64,000 bases of DNA. Origin: Halobacteriales archaeon QS_1_68_20. GTDB taxonomy: Archaea; Halobacteriota; Halobacteria; Halobacteriales; PXRE01. The stretch's first letter is position 1. Each line of letters starts with the position of its first letter. The translations under genes were made by a program, and so were the position numbers. The DNA is taken from contig PXRE01000001.1 of the NCBI GenBank assembly GCA_003021085.1, forward strand, positions 62,001 to 126,000, read 5' to 3'. Positions 53,965 through 62,781 of the stretch are shown here, piece after piece. Under the pieces are notes generated by a model. That model saw only the letters and a program-made list of their open reading frames with translations, did not search any database and was not told where the DNA came from.

Positions 53965-55107
53965 TCAGGCCAGTTCCGCCAGGCGGTCCAGCGCGGACTG
54001 CCTGGCCTCGTCGTCCTCGACCGACCGGAGGTGCTGGCGCATGAACTCGATGGATCGGTCGTATCGCTCGCGGTCGACCGGTTGCGGCGTGCCGTCCTTG
54101 CCGCCGTGGGCGTAGGCGTGCTTGGCGGGGTCCGCGCGGGCACTCTCGGCGTCGTGGACGAGTTCAGCGATCAGCGCCAGCGCCCGCAGGGACTTCGGGC
54201 CGATGCCGTCCAGGGCGACCAGTTCCTCGAAGTCCTCTGGCTGGTACTCGTACGCTCGCTGTAACTGCTCGAGTGCGCGCTCGGAGAGGTCGGCGTCCCG
54301 GAGGACGTGCTGGTCGGGCATCCGCAGGTCCGGGACACTCCCGGCACTCGACGCGTCGCCCGCAGTACCGGTCATCCCCGACTCGCCACCGGCGAAGTCC
54401 GCGAGCGTCCGCTGGTTCGAGGGCTGGAGGTACCGCTTGAGGTGCGCGGGGTCGTCCTGCACGAGGTCGACCGATACCTCGCGTGCCTCCGCGGACGCGC
54501 CGGCCGTCAAGTCCAGCACGTCGTCGCGCCGCATCTGGGCGCAGATGGCCGACTGTGGCTCCTCCACGAAACTGTCTACCTCGTCGTCCAGCCAGTGGTA
54601 GCGCCGGGCCGTCTCCTCGCCCATCCCCTGCTGGACGACGCACCACGACCCCGAGTCTGTGACGACCATCGCGTGGTGGTACAGCGTGTAGCCGTCCTGC
54701 ACGCAGGCGTTGTCGACCTTCGCGCTGAGTCGACTCCGGCGGGCCAGCGACGACCCGCTGGCCCGCCGGAAGTTGTCGGCCCCCTCGGCCAGTTCGTCGG
54801 GCGTCTTCCGCGAGGTGGAACCCTTCCCGCCGGCGACGAACACGCCGTGTTCTTCCGGGTCCAGCGCCTCCTTGAGCGCGCCCATCGTCGTCGTGGTCAC
54901 GCCGGAGGAGTGCCAGTCGAACCCGAGGACACAACCCAGTGCCTGGAACCAGTAGGGGTCGGCCAGACGGCGGAGGAGTTCCTCCTGGCCGTACTCCTCG
55001 ACGACGGCCGCCGCGATGGCACCTCCGAGGTCGACCATCCGGTCGAACAGCCACCGCGGTGCCGAACCGCCGTGCAGGGGTAGCGTCGCCGTCCCGCGCC
55101 TGGTCAT
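53965..55107 (-). CDS. DUF763 family protein
   Basis: 380 residues from ATG 55107. It begins TRRGTATLPLHGGSAPRWLF, the DUF763 signature, continuing with YWFQALGCVLGFDWHSSGVT, GVFVAGGKGSTSRKTPDEL, DNACVQDGYTLYHHAMVVTD and QGMGEETARRYHWLDD. Near residue 300 a helix-hairpin-helix-like LVALDGIGPKSLRALALIAE could contact nucleic acid. The family occurs in thermophilic and halophilic archaea and some bacteria. No activity has been firmly established. Its gene converges with the protease gene, 20 bp apart. Confidence 0.9.
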   Translation of the reverse strand: MTRRGTATLPLHGGSAPRWLFDRMVDLGGAIAAAVVEEYGQEELLRRLADPYWFQALGCVLGFDWHSSGVTTTTMGALKEALDPEEHGVFVAGGKGSTSRKTPDELAEGADNFRRASGSSLARRSRLSAKVDNACVQDGYTLYHHAMVVTDSGSWCVVQQGMGEETARRYHWLDDEVDSFVEEPQSAICAQMRRDDVLDLTAGASAEAREVSVDLVQDDPAHLKRYLQPSNQRTLADFAGGESGMTGTAGDASSAGSVPDLRMPDQHVLRDADLSERALEQLQRAYEYQPEDFEELVALDGIGPKSLRALALIAELVHDAESARADPAKHAYAHGGKDGTPQPVDRERYDRSIEFMRQHLRSVEDDEARQSALDRLAELA

Positions 55108-55169
55108 GCGAGGCCGTACCCGCTACGCGGACAAGTGGTGTCGCCGTGGAGTGAAAGTGAAGCGGACAG

Positions 55170-55751
55170 TCAGGCGGCGGTTCCGCAGTCCAGCGCGTGC
55201 CGCAGCCGGCGGGTGAGCCCGGCGAGACCTGCGGTGACGGCGTACAGCCACAGCACCTGGGGGAGCAAACTGATCAACAGGATGACGAGCCCGAGCGACC
55301 AGCCACCCAGTCCGGCGACGCCGACCATCCCCCGGGTGAGCGCGACGACGAAGTTGCCGCCGAACAGCAACCCGACGGAAGGGAAGGACAGCACCCACCC
55401 AGCGAACAGCTGGACCGTGCGGGTGAGGCTGGTCGCCTCCGTCGCGTAGTACACCGAGAGCCGCGGGTCCGAGAGCGCCAGTAGCACCATCCCGGCCAGC
55501 AGCGCGCCGACCACTGCGATGGTCGCGGTCGACGGGGCGGTGAGCCGTATCTGCTGTTCACCAACACCCCGGCGCACGTACCACTGCGATGGTCGCCGTC
55601 GACGGGGCGGTGGGCCAGGGTCGTGCAGACCCATGCCGGACTGGTCACACGACCCGACCAGCATCGACCGCTGGATGGACAACAGCGGCAACGCGGCGAA
55701 CAGGACCGCTGGAAGCGTCCGGCCGACTCGCGTGGTGACGCTGGAACTCAC
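55170..55751 (-). CDS. Multi-span membrane protein of unknown function
   Basis: 193 residues if translation starts at GTG 55751, which is about 35 bp after an ATTTTAG box; ATG 55664 and ATG 55634 are alternatives. A hydrophobic segment (TLPAVLFAALPLLSI) is followed by a basic stretch and three to four helices (IAVVGALLAGMVLLAL; VQLFAGWVLSFPSVGLLFGG; LGLVILLISLLPQVLWLYAV). The basic stretch between the first and second helix is encoded by a duplicated 37-bp sequence (see repeat). No family is recognised. Confidence 0.6.
   Translation of the reverse strand: MSSSVTTRVGRTLPAVLFAALPLLSIQRSMLVGSCDQSGMGLHDPGPPPRRRRPSQWYVRRGVGEQQIRLTAPSTATIAVVGALLAGMVLLALSDPRLSVYYATEATSLTRTVQLFAGWVLSFPSVGLLFGGNFVVALTRGMVGVAGLGGWSLGLVILLISLLPQVLWLYAVTAGLAGLTRRLRHALDCGTAA
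55510..55616. repeat. 37-bp direct repeat (two copies, 70-bp period)
   Basis: Copy A is 55510-55546 and copy B 55580-55616. They differ at only two positions (55526/55596 and the A/G in TGAGCC/TGGGCC). The shared core reads ACCACTGCGATGGTCGC and GTCGACGGGGCGGTG. The 70-bp period is not a multiple of three, so inside the membrane-protein gene the two copies are read in different frames. Confidence 0.9.
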
Positions 55752-55812
55752 GCGTGGCTGGTCGGTTCAGCGCCACGGCTAAAATTCCGTTCGGTTCGCC
55801 CGGCGAGCGGGG

Positions 55813-56277
55813 TTACTCGTACAGCCAGGTCTCGTCCTCGCGTTCCCAGTCGACGAGTTCGTCGTCGTCGAAGAACAGCGAGATCTCCCGCTCGTTGGCG
55901 CCGGGGTCCTCGTGGTCCGAGCCGTGGATGACGTTGCGACCCAGGTCGAGACCGTAGTCGCCGCGGATGGTCCCGGGCGCGGACTCGGCAGGGTCGGTCT
56001 CGCCCATCATCTTGCGGACCTGCCGGGTGGCGTCCTGGCCCTCCCAGACCATCGCCACCACGGGGTCGGAGGTGATGAAGTCCACGAGGCCCTCGAAGAA
56101 GGGCTTGCCCTCGTGTTCGCCGTAGTGCTCGTGAGCCAGGTCCTCGTCGATCTGCATGAACTTCGCACCGACGAGCTTCAGGCCGCGGTCCTCAAGTCGG
56201 GAGATGACCTCGCCGACCAGTCCCCGGTTGACGCCGTCGGGCTTGACCATCACGAAGGTGCGCTCGCGCTCGCTCAT
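55813..56277 (-). CDS. ndk: Nucleoside diphosphate kinase
   Basis: 154 residues, the usual length. It equilibrates NTP and NDP pools. [20 protein letters not shown] at the start, then [39 protein letters not shown] and the catalytic H118 in GRNVIHGSD. The C-terminus is acidic ([19 protein letters not shown]) as in halophilic Ndk. ATG 56277 overlaps the rpl24e stop as ATGA. It ends the S28e/L24e unit. Confidence 0.97.
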   Translation of the reverse strand: MSERERTFVMVKPDGVNRGLVGEVISRLEDRGLKLVGAKFMQIDEDLAHEHYGEHEGKPFFEGLVDFITSDPVVAMVWEGQDATRQVRKMMGETDPAESAPGTIRGDYGLDLGRNVIHGSDHEDPGANEREISLFFDDDELVDWEREDETWLYE

Positions 56278-56630
56278 GCCTCGTCCTCCTCGACCATCTC
56301 CTCGGCGGCTTCCTCGGCTTCGGCGGCGTCTTCAGCGGCCTCCTCGACCGCGTCGGACTCCTCGGCTTCGGCCTCCTCGGCCTCCGCCGTCTCTGATTCC
56401 TCGTCTTCGGCCTCGGCTTCGTCGGCGGCCTCCTCGCGGGCGCGGTCGGCTTCGCCGCCACCGCCTTCCTCGGTCCACTCGACGTCGCGGGGTTCGCGGC
56501 CGAGGTCGTCGTTGGCCTCGCACTTGCTGGAGCAGTAGTGGATGGTCGTGCCGTCGGTCCGGACGAACATCACGCCCGTTCCCGGCTCGATGTCGCTGCC
56601 GCAGTAGTCGCACTCGCGGGTCTGGGGCAT
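56274..56630 (-). CDS. rpl24e: 50S ribosomal protein L24e with long acidic tail
   Basis: 118 residues. The first 58 residues are L24e: [19 protein letters not shown], then [20 protein letters not shown], with the zinc ligands C7, C10, C33 and C37. Then follow about 60 residues made almost only of Glu, Ala, Asp and Ser. Standard archaeal L24e stops at about 60-70 residues, so the tail is an extension. Such tails occur in some haloarchaeal ribosomal proteins but their role is unknown. The ATG directly abuts the S28e stop. Confidence 0.93.
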   Translation of the reverse strand: MPQTRECDYCGSDIEPGTGVMFVRTDGTTIHYCSSKCEANDDLGREPRDVEWTEEGGGGEADRAREEAADEAEAEDEESETAEAEEAEAEESDAVEEAAEDAAEAEEAAEEMVEEDEA

Positions 56631-56855
56631 CTATTGACCTCCGATGGAGTCGGCTTCGCGGGCCGTCTCGCGCAACTGGAGCACGTCGCCCTCGCGGACC
56701 GGCCCCAGGACGTTGCGCGTGATGATCCGGCCCTTGTTCTCGCCCTCGCGGATGCGGCACTTCACCTGCATCGCCTCGCCGTGCATGCCGGTCTTGCCGA
56801 CGATCTCGATCACTTCGGCGGGCGTCGATCCGCCCTCGGATTCCTCTGCGCTCAT
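56631..56855 (-). CDS. rps28e: 30S ribosomal protein S28e
   Basis: 74 residues from ATG 56855. [40 protein letters not shown] and [15 protein letters not shown] are the conserved S28e sequence; the N-terminal dozen residues are an acidic halophile extension. It follows rpl7ae after a 4-bp gap and abuts rpl24e. Confidence 0.97.
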   Translation of the reverse strand: MSAEESEGGSTPAEVIEIVGKTGMHGEAMQVKCRIREGENKGRIITRNVLGPVREGDVLQLRETAREADSIGGQ

Positions 56856-56859
56856 GGAC

Positions 56860-57222
56860 TTACCGGAGTTCCTCGACCTTGTCGGCGACGTCCTCGACGT
56901 CGCCTTCGGCCTCGCCGGCGTCGACGATCGCGGCCGCGGCGCTGCCCACTTCGAGGCCGGCGGCGTGGCCGACCTCGTCCTGGGACTCGACGAAGATGTA
57001 GGGAATGCCCTTCTCGTCGGCGATCTCGGGGAGGTGCATCACGATCTCCTCCGGCTGGACGTCCTCGGCGACGAAGATCAGGTCCGCGTTGCCGCGCTCG
57101 ACGGCTTTGGTCGTCTCGTTCGTTCCTTTCTTGACCGTTCCCGTGTCCCGGGCTACTTCGAGCGCCTCGAGGGCTCGCTCCTCGAGGTCGGCCGGGACGT
57201 CGAAGTCTACGTACACTGGCAT
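56860..57222 (-). CDS. rpl7ae: 50S ribosomal protein L7Ae
   Basis: 120 residues from ATG 57222. It binds kink-turns in 23S rRNA, in C/D and H/ACA guide RNAs and in RNase P. Motifs: [20 protein letters not shown] (RNA contact), [20 protein letters not shown], and [20 protein letters not shown]. It is the first gene of L7Ae-S28e-L24e-Ndk, a conserved archaeal order. The frame stays open for 67 more codons upstream, but the universal start is at 57222 and the upstream part is better seen as a leader. Confidence 0.96.
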   Translation of the reverse strand: MPVYVDFDVPADLEERALEALEVARDTGTVKKGTNETTKAVERGNADLIFVAEDVQPEEIVMHLPEIADEKGIPYIFVESQDEVGHAAGLEVGSAAAAIVDAGEAEGDVEDVADKVEELR

Positions 57223-57414
57223 GGTTTGTTTCTCCTCCCGTGCGCGGGCTCGCGCTCCCCCGCCGTCGCGAGGTGTCACCCTCACTGGCCGGCTCACACC
57301 GGCCCGCCCGGATTGACCGGGGCCGCCACGTGGCGGCAGGAGATCCTGTGTGGCTAGGAGCCTCATCAACCCCGCACGGGTTGTACTCGTCTGTAGCGCA
57401 CCACCCATTAAAAG
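57223..57414 (-). promoter_or_regulatory. rpl7ae promoter and long 5' leader
   Basis: CTTTTAAT (minus strand, 57408-57414) is the only good TATA box upstream. It would start transcription near 57383 and leave about 160 nt before ATG 57222. That is unusual beside the leaderless genes all around. The leader can form a GCCGCC-ACGT-GGCGGC hairpin and a GGTGT...ACACC stem. In other archaea L7Ae represses its own mRNA through a leader kink-turn. I could not draw a canonical kink-turn here. Confidence 0.4.
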
Positions 57415-57555
57415 CGCTTTCAATGCGTCGGGGCCGTGTCAATGGAAATCAGGGGGCGACCCCCCTCACTCCGTCCGGCGACCGACGACAGAATCCACCC
57501 GTCCGCCGGAAGCCAAACCGCAACGCCGATAACGGCCGGCGTCGGACGCCGGTTC

Positions 57556-57903
57556 ATGACGGAAGACCGACATCCGGCGGCCGTCGTCGAACGCCAGGTA
57601 GACGCGTACAACGACGGTGACACCGGGGCGTTCGCGGACTGTTACGGTGAAGACGCCGTCGTCGCCAGCCTGGACGACGGCGAGCGACTGGCGGTCGGAC
57701 GCGAACAGATAGAACAGCGGTGGGGGGAGCTGTTCGACGCCCACGCCGACCTGCACTGCGAGGTGACAGACGAGATCGCCCTGGGGGAGTTCGTCGCCCA
57801 CCGCGAGCGGGTCACCGGCATGGGCGAACCTGCGGAGGCGCTGGCGGTCTATCGCGTCTCCGACGGCGCCATCCGGCAGGTCTGGCTCGGATACGACGAG
57901 TGA
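57556..57903 (+). CDS. NTF2/SnoaL-like protein
   Basis: 115 residues from ATG 57556 (TEDRHPAAVVERQVDAYNDG). The cone-shaped NTF2-like fold is indicated by VDAYNDGDTGAFADCYGEDA, then the strand VASLDDGERLAVGREQIEQR and a C-terminal beta sheet (FVAHRERVTGMGEPAEALAV; IRQVWLGYDE). Family members range from ketosteroid isomerases to binding proteins. No catalytic residues can be assigned, so function is open. It is followed by tmcA 43 bp later on the same strand. Confidence 0.8.
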   Translation: MTEDRHPAAVVERQVDAYNDGDTGAFADCYGEDAVVASLDDGERLAVGREQIEQRWGELFDAHADLHCEVTDEIALGEFVAHRERVTGMGEPAEALAVYRVSDGAIRQVWLGYDE

Positions 57904-57946
57904 CCGAGAGGGAAACGCCGATTGTGGCCCGCCGACAACGGCCTCC

Positions 57947-60217
57947 ATGAACGTCCTCGCGCTCGGGCGCGACCTGCTGACGGAGGCCCGGCGGGCCGAC
58001 GGACGCCGGTTGCTCGTCCTCGCGGGTGAGCGGACCGCGGGCTACGATGCCCTCGCCGACCTGCTGGCGACCCTCGACGTTCCCTGCGAGGGGACGACGC
58101 TGGTCGAGCCACCGGACTCCGACGGGGTCCCGGTTGACCTCCCGTGCGAGCGCCTCACTCAGCACCACGCCGGGGAGTTGCTCGGCGCCACCCGGGACGC
58201 CGTCGTCGTCGACGTCCACGGCGGCCTCCGGCCGAACGCCCTCGGGCGGGTCGTCGGCGCCGTCGACGGCGGGGGCCTGCTGATCCTGTTGACGCCGACG
58301 CTGGACGAGTGGCCGGACCGCGACGGCGAGTTCGACCGGACCCTCGCGGTCCCGCCGTTCGAACTCGGGGACGTGACGAGTCACTTCCGGAGGCGCCTGG
58401 TCGAGACGCTACTGGCGCATCCGGGTATCGCGGTCGTCGACGTGGCCGCTGGGACCGTCGAACACGACGGCCTCACCAACCCGCCGCCGCGGGTGCGCGA
58501 GGCGCCGGCGGGACCACCGGACGGCCACGCCTTCCCCCTGGCGGCCTACGAGGCCTGTCTCACCGACGACCAGGTCGACGCGGTCCACGCGCTGGAGGCA
58601 CTCCGCGAGCGGGGCAACGCGGTCGTCGTGGAGGCCGACCGTGGCCGCGGGAAGTCCGCCGCCGCGGGCCTGGCCGCCGCCTCACTCGCCGCGGAGGGCC
58701 GGGACGTCCTCGTGACCGCGCCCGAGTTCCGTGGTGCCGCCGAGGTGTTCGTCCGCGCGGAGGCGTTGCTCGGGACCCGAGGCGCCCTGGCGGGCGGAGA
58801 TAGCCAGGGAGAGTCCGATCCACCGAAACGGATCAAAACCCGGGATGGCGGCCGGATCCGCTTCGAGCAGCCGGTCGACGCCCGCGAGTTGCCCGGCGAC
58901 CCGAACGTCGTCCTCGTCGACGAGGCGGCGGCCCTGCCCGTGCGGGTCCTGTCGTCGTTCCTCTCGGCACCCAGCGTCGCGTTCACGACGACCGTGCACG
59001 GCTACGAGGGCGCGGGTCGAGGCTTCTCCGTCCGCTTCCGGGACCGCCTGGCGAACCCGGACCTCGAACTGACGGAGGTCGGCATGGCCGAACCCATCCG
59101 GTACGCCGCAGGCGACCCCGTGGAGGTGTGGGCGTTCCGGGCGCTCTTGCTCGACGCTTCGCCCCCGGCCGATCAACTGGTCGTCGACGCCCGGCCGGAC
59201 GGAGTGGAGTACCGCGCGCTGGATCCGGAGGACCTGCTGGCCGACGAGCACCTGCTCCGGGAGGCGTTCGGCCTGCTGGTGCTGGCGCACTACCGGACGG
59301 AGCCGAACGACCTCGCGCGGTTGCTGGACGCGCCGAACCTCTCCGCGCGGGCCCTGCTGTACGAGGGTCACGTCGTCTCGGTCGCGTTGCTCGCCCGGGA
59401 GGGAGACCTTCCCCCGAACCTCCGAGCCGAGATGTACGACGGCGCGCGCGTCCCCGGGAACATGATTCCGGACGTGCTGACCAGCCAGTTGCGCGACGAG
59501 GCGGCGGGTGAACCCGCCGGACTGCGGGTCATGCGGATCGCGACCCACCCCGCCGTCCGCTCGCGCGGCATGGGGTCGCGGTTGCTGTCGGCCGTCCGCC
59601 GGGAGTTCGAGGACCTCGACTGGGTGGGGACCGGGTTCGGCGCGACGCCCGGCCTGGTCCGGTTCTGGGAGAACAACGGCTACGCGACGGTGCACCTGGC
59701 GACGACCCGCAACGAGGCCAGCGGCGAGTACTCCATCCTGATGCTGGACCCGCTGAGCGACGAGGGGACGGACCTCCACGACCGTCACGCGGCGTGGTTC
59801 CTCGACCGGGCGCGAGACGTGCTCTCGGATCCGCTCTCGGACGCCGATCCGGACGTGGTGCGTGCGGCACTGCGGGCGACCGACTGGCCCGTCGATCCGG
59901 ACCTCTCGCCGCGGGACTGGACTGTCGTCGCGGACACGGCCTACGGTCCGGGGCTGTACACGAGTGCCGTCGGCGCGTTCAGGCGTCTCGCGGTCGCGTA
60001 CCTCGCGGACTCGTCACACCGCGACCTGCTGGACGAGCGCCTGGAGCGGTTGCTCGTGCTGAAGGTGCTCCAGGGCCGCCCGTGGAGCGCGGTGGTCGAC
60101 GAACTGGGCTTTCACTCCTACGGGGAAGCGATGCGCGCGCTCGGGCGGGGGTACCAACCGCTCGTCGACGCCTACGGCGACGAAGCGGCCCGGCGCCAGC
60201 GCGAGCGATACGAGTAA
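57947..60217 (+). CDS. tmcA: tRNA(Met) cytidine acetyltransferase TmcA
   Basis: 756 residues. It makes N4-acetylcytidine on tRNA, and in some archaea on rRNA and mRNA, using acetyl-CoA and ATP. Order: DUF1726-like N-terminal region; a helicase-like ATPase with the P-loop in EADRGRGKSAAAGLAAASLA (about residue 232); NVVLVDEAAALPVRVLSSFL (Walker B) and FTTTVHGYEGAGRGFSVRF; then a GNAT domain with MRIATHPAVRSRGMGSRLL (acetyl-CoA loop, about residue 530) and GTGFGATPGLVRFWENNGY. A C-terminal tRNA-binding domain completes it. Full length, with start at ATG 57947. Confidence 0.96.
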   Translation: MNVLALGRDLLTEARRADGRRLLVLAGERTAGYDALADLLATLDVPCEGTTLVEPPDSDGVPVDLPCERLTQHHAGELLGATRDAVVVDVHGGLRPNALGRVVGAVDGGGLLILLTPTLDEWPDRDGEFDRTLAVPPFELGDVTSHFRRRLVETLLAHPGIAVVDVAAGTVEHDGLTNPPPRVREAPAGPPDGHAFPLAAYEACLTDDQVDAVHALEALRERGNAVVVEADRGRGKSAAAGLAAASLAAEGRDVLVTAPEFRGAAEVFVRAEALLGTRGALAGGDSQGESDPPKRIKTRDGGRIRFEQPVDARELPGDPNVVLVDEAAALPVRVLSSFLSAPSVAFTTTVHGYEGAGRGFSVRFRDRLANPDLELTEVGMAEPIRYAAGDPVEVWAFRALLLDASPPADQLVVDARPDGVEYRALDPEDLLADEHLLREAFGLLVLAHYRTEPNDLARLLDAPNLSARALLYEGHVVSVALLAREGDLPPNLRAEMYDGARVPGNMIPDVLTSQLRDEAAGEPAGLRVMRIATHPAVRSRGMGSRLLSAVRREFEDLDWVGTGFGATPGLVRFWENNGYATVHLATTRNEASGEYSILMLDPLSDEGTDLHDRHAAWFLDRARDVLSDPLSDADPDVVRAALRATDWPVDPDLSPRDWTVVADTAYGPGLYTSAVGAFRRLAVAYLADSSHRDLLDERLERLLVLKVLQGRPWSAVVDELGFHSYGEAMRALGRGYQPLVDAYGDEAARRQRERYE

Positions 60218-60365
60218 CCTGCCAGACGCCAGCCGTGATGGACAGTTCGACCTTGTATACTCGTGAGTCTACTTGAGGGAGCGCGCCTGGACCCGACGCC
60301 GGAATACCGGCAATCGTCCCCTCGGCCACGAACCGTTTACACGGGCGACACCTATTTGCGAGCAC

Positions 60366-61463
60366 GTGACCCTGGAACTGTTCACCGAACTCGAACTGCG
60401 AGAAACGTCGGTCCCGAACCGCGTGATGGTCTCGCCGATGTGCCAGTACTCCTGTGAGGACCGGGACGGCCTGGCGACCGACTGGCACCTCGTCCACCTG
60501 GGGAGCCGTGCGGTCGGCGGCGCCGGCATCGTGATGACGGAGGCGACGGCGGTCGAACCCCGCGGCCGCATCGCCCCGGAGGACCTGGGCATCTGGAGCG
60601 ACGAGCACGCCGAGGCGCTGGCCCCGGTCGCGGAGTTCGTTCGCGGCCAGGGTTCGGTTCCCGCCATCCAACTGGCCCACGCCGGCCGGAAGGGATCAAA
60701 GACCCGACCATGGGATGGGAGCCGCCCGCTCCAGCCGGACGAGGGCGGCTGGGAGACGGTCGCGCCGACCGACGAGCCGTACCCCTACGACGGGATGGCG
60801 CCCGACCAGCGCCGGATGGACCAGGACGACGTAGAGGACGTCATCGACTCGTTCGCCGCCGCGGCCGAGCGCGCACTCGCGGCGGGGTTCGAGGTTGCCG
60901 AGGTCCACGCCGCCCACGGCTACCTCCTGCACGAGTTCCTCTCGCCGGTCACCAACGACCGCGAGGACGACTACGGCGGGAGCTTCGAGAACCGGACTCG
61001 CATCGTCCGGGAAGTGACCCGCGCTGTCAGGGAGGTCTGGCCGGACGACGAGCCGGTGTTCGTCCGCATCTCCGCGACCGACTGGCTACCGGACCGGGAC
61101 TCCTGGACGGTCGAGCAGTCGATCAGGCTGGCGGACCTGCTGGCCGAAAACGGCGCGGACCTGATCGACGTCAGCGCGGGTGGCATCCATCCAGACCAGC
61201 AACTCCCGCGGACGGGGCCGAACTACCAGGTCCGGTACGCCGAGCACATCCGCGAGGAGACCGAGTCGGGCGTGGCCGTCGGCGCCGTCGGCGGCATTAC
61301 CACGCCGGAGCAGGCCGCGGCCGTCGTCGGCAACGGCCGCGCCGACCTGGCCATCGTCGGCCGCCAGCACCTCCGGGACCCCTACTTCGCGCTCCACGCC
61401 GCCGACGAACTGGACGAGGAGGAGGCCGCGAAGCCGCCGATCCAGTATCGGCGGGCGTTCTGA
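60366..61463 (+). CDS. NADH:flavin oxidoreductase, old yellow enzyme (YqjM type)
   Basis: 365 residues from GTG 60366 (VTLELFTELELRETSVPNRV). The FMN barrel shows NRVMVSPMCQYSCEDRDGLA (Cys that tunes FMN), QLAHAGRKG, then AEVHAAHGYLLHEFLSPVTN (substrate His/His pair H-x-x-H) followed by REDDYGGSFENRTRIVREV, and VGAVGGITTPEQAAAVV with ADLAIVGRQHLRDPYFALHA. These are the YqjM/xenobiotic reductase class of OYE. It reduces activated C=C bonds of enones or nitro compounds; the physiological substrate is unknown. A TATA-like GTTTACAC lies about 30 bp upstream. Confidence 0.94.
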   Translation: MTLELFTELELRETSVPNRVMVSPMCQYSCEDRDGLATDWHLVHLGSRAVGGAGIVMTEATAVEPRGRIAPEDLGIWSDEHAEALAPVAEFVRGQGSVPAIQLAHAGRKGSKTRPWDGSRPLQPDEGGWETVAPTDEPYPYDGMAPDQRRMDQDDVEDVIDSFAAAAERALAAGFEVAEVHAAHGYLLHEFLSPVTNDREDDYGGSFENRTRIVREVTRAVREVWPDDEPVFVRISATDWLPDRDSWTVEQSIRLADLLAENGADLIDVSAGGIHPDQQLPRTGPNYQVRYAEHIREETESGVAVGAVGGITTPEQAAAVVGNGRADLAIVGRQHLRDPYFALHAADELDEEEAAKPPIQYRRAF

Positions 61464-61515
61464 CCGGGATCGGTTCGCAGAAAGTATTTGCCGGATGCCG
61501 GGGTACCGGGTGACG

Positions 61516-62058
61516 ATGCCGCCAGCCCTCCATCGCCGCGCACTGCTGGTCGCTGCCGCAGCTAGCGCCACGACGGCCGGGTGCCTGTCCGACTTCGGCC
61601 TGTCGGGGGACCCTGCCCACTGTGACGCAGTACACGTCGGGGACCCGAGCGTTAGCCCACGGCCGGTCGAGGAGGGCGACGTCACCCTGTACGAGGACTA
61701 CGTGACCGTGACCGTTACCGTCGAGACGGATGACCCGCCGACGTTGCACGGTCGGATCGAGGGCTGTGGCCGTACCGAGTCGGTCAGCAGGGAACTGTCG
61801 CCAGGTACCCAGACGCTGGAGTTCGGCCCGTACGGCCACCTCTGCGTCGGTGAACAGGAGTTCTGGGCCGAAGGCTGTCGCCGAATCGGTCCGGGTCAGG
61901 ACGATTCCTCGGGCAAGTACTCCGCCAGGGCCCGCCTGACCGCAGACGGGTTCTCGATCTCCTCGCGGTCGAACTTCAGCGGCCAGCGCCACCCCGGCCG
62001 CGCGAGCACAAGCGCCTCGTCTGTGAGGGCGAACGACCCGAGGTCCTCCCCGTCGTAG
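61516..62058 (+). CDS. Secreted lipoprotein; 3' end doubtful
   Basis: 180 residues from ATG 61516. The N-terminus RRALLVAAAASATTAGC is a lipoprotein signal (lipobox TAGC). The first 125 residues are a small Cys-containing beta domain (HCDAVHVGDPSVSPRPVEEG; VTVTVTVETDDPPTLHGRIE; CVGEQEFWAEGC). From about 61880 the frame becomes Ser/Arg-rich and runs 163 bp antisense into the next gene, which is not believable. A base error or lost stop near there is likely, giving a protein of about 125 residues. Similar proteins are found in other haloarchaea as uncharacterised. Confidence 0.6.
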   Translation: MPPALHRRALLVAAAASATTAGCLSDFGLSGDPAHCDAVHVGDPSVSPRPVEEGDVTLYEDYVTVTVTVETDDPPTLHGRIEGCGRTESVSRELSPGTQTLEFGPYGHLCVGEQEFWAEGCRRIGPGQDDSSGKYSARARLTADGFSISSRSNFSGQRHPGRASTSASSVRANDPRSSPS

Positions 62059-62672
62059 GTCGTCCCCGCGATCTTGACGCCGTGGTCGGTGACCGTCACC
62101 TCGCGCTCGGCAGAGCACGCGGCGGCGCCACCGGCGACCCTGCCGATCATCGGGAGGAAGTCGGCCACCGCGTCCGCGCCGCCGCCGGTCAGCAGGGCGA
62201 CGACTCCGGCGACAGCGAGCGCGCCGCTCACAGTGCGACGGCGGCCACGGCGACCGTCCGGCCACGTCTCGGCCGACCTGCCTCGAACGTGGTGAGCACC
62301 TCAGTCTCGGCGACCCACTCCCGGAGGACGAGCGAGTGCGCTAGCCCGAGGGCGAGGCCGCCGGGCAGGACTGCGACCGCCCTGCGGCCGCGGCCAGGTC
62401 GAGCACGCCACGGTCGTGCGCGAGGTAGCCGAACCACCCGGCCGCGGCCAGCGGCGGAGCGATCACCCGAGACCGGCTGGACGGTCCAGCAAAGCCGGCA
62501 ACGACGACGCTGACCGCGCGGCCGGGAACGTGACGAGGAACGCCGCGACGGCGGCGCCGGCGTTCAGGACCGGCACGTCGGCCAACGGCGGCACGAACGA
62601 GACGGCCGCCCCCGCCAGCAGCGCGACGTACGCCGCGAAAGAGAGGTCCAGTGCGAGTCGACGGGCGGACAT
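61896..62672 (-). pseudogene. Membrane protein gene broken by three apparent 1-nt deletions
   Basis: The pieces line up into one reading: SARRLALDLSFAAYVALLAG (from ATG 62672), then LLDRPAG and, one frame on, APPLAAAGWFGYLAHDRGVL (about 62470-62410). The third frame gives VAVLPGGLALGLAHSLVLRE and EVLTTFEAGRPRRG down to TGA 62228. The fourth starts at GTG 62231 with SGALAVAGVVALLTGGGADA and ends in a soluble domain with VTVTDHGVKIAGTTYDGEDL, then ALTDEALVLARPGW, stop 61896. Each step is a shift of the same sign, as if one base were missing. The last step could instead be a GTGA overlap of two genes. Five or so helices plus a C-terminal PH-like domain. Confidence 0.6.
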
Positions 62673-62781
62673 GGTCGAACGTACTCGTGATCTGTGAAAA
62701 ATTCCTGCGGATTCCGGGACCGACCAGGGGTGGCGAGTCCGGAGCGACCGGTTTTATCCTCCCGTCGCCCGGATTGCCGGT

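Noticed and set aside
57223-57423. N-terminal extension of L7Ae (67 extra in-frame codons)
   Set aside because: L7Ae is about 120 residues in archaea and the extension is Arg/Gly/Pro-rich with a promoter-like box at its beginning, so I treat it as leader.
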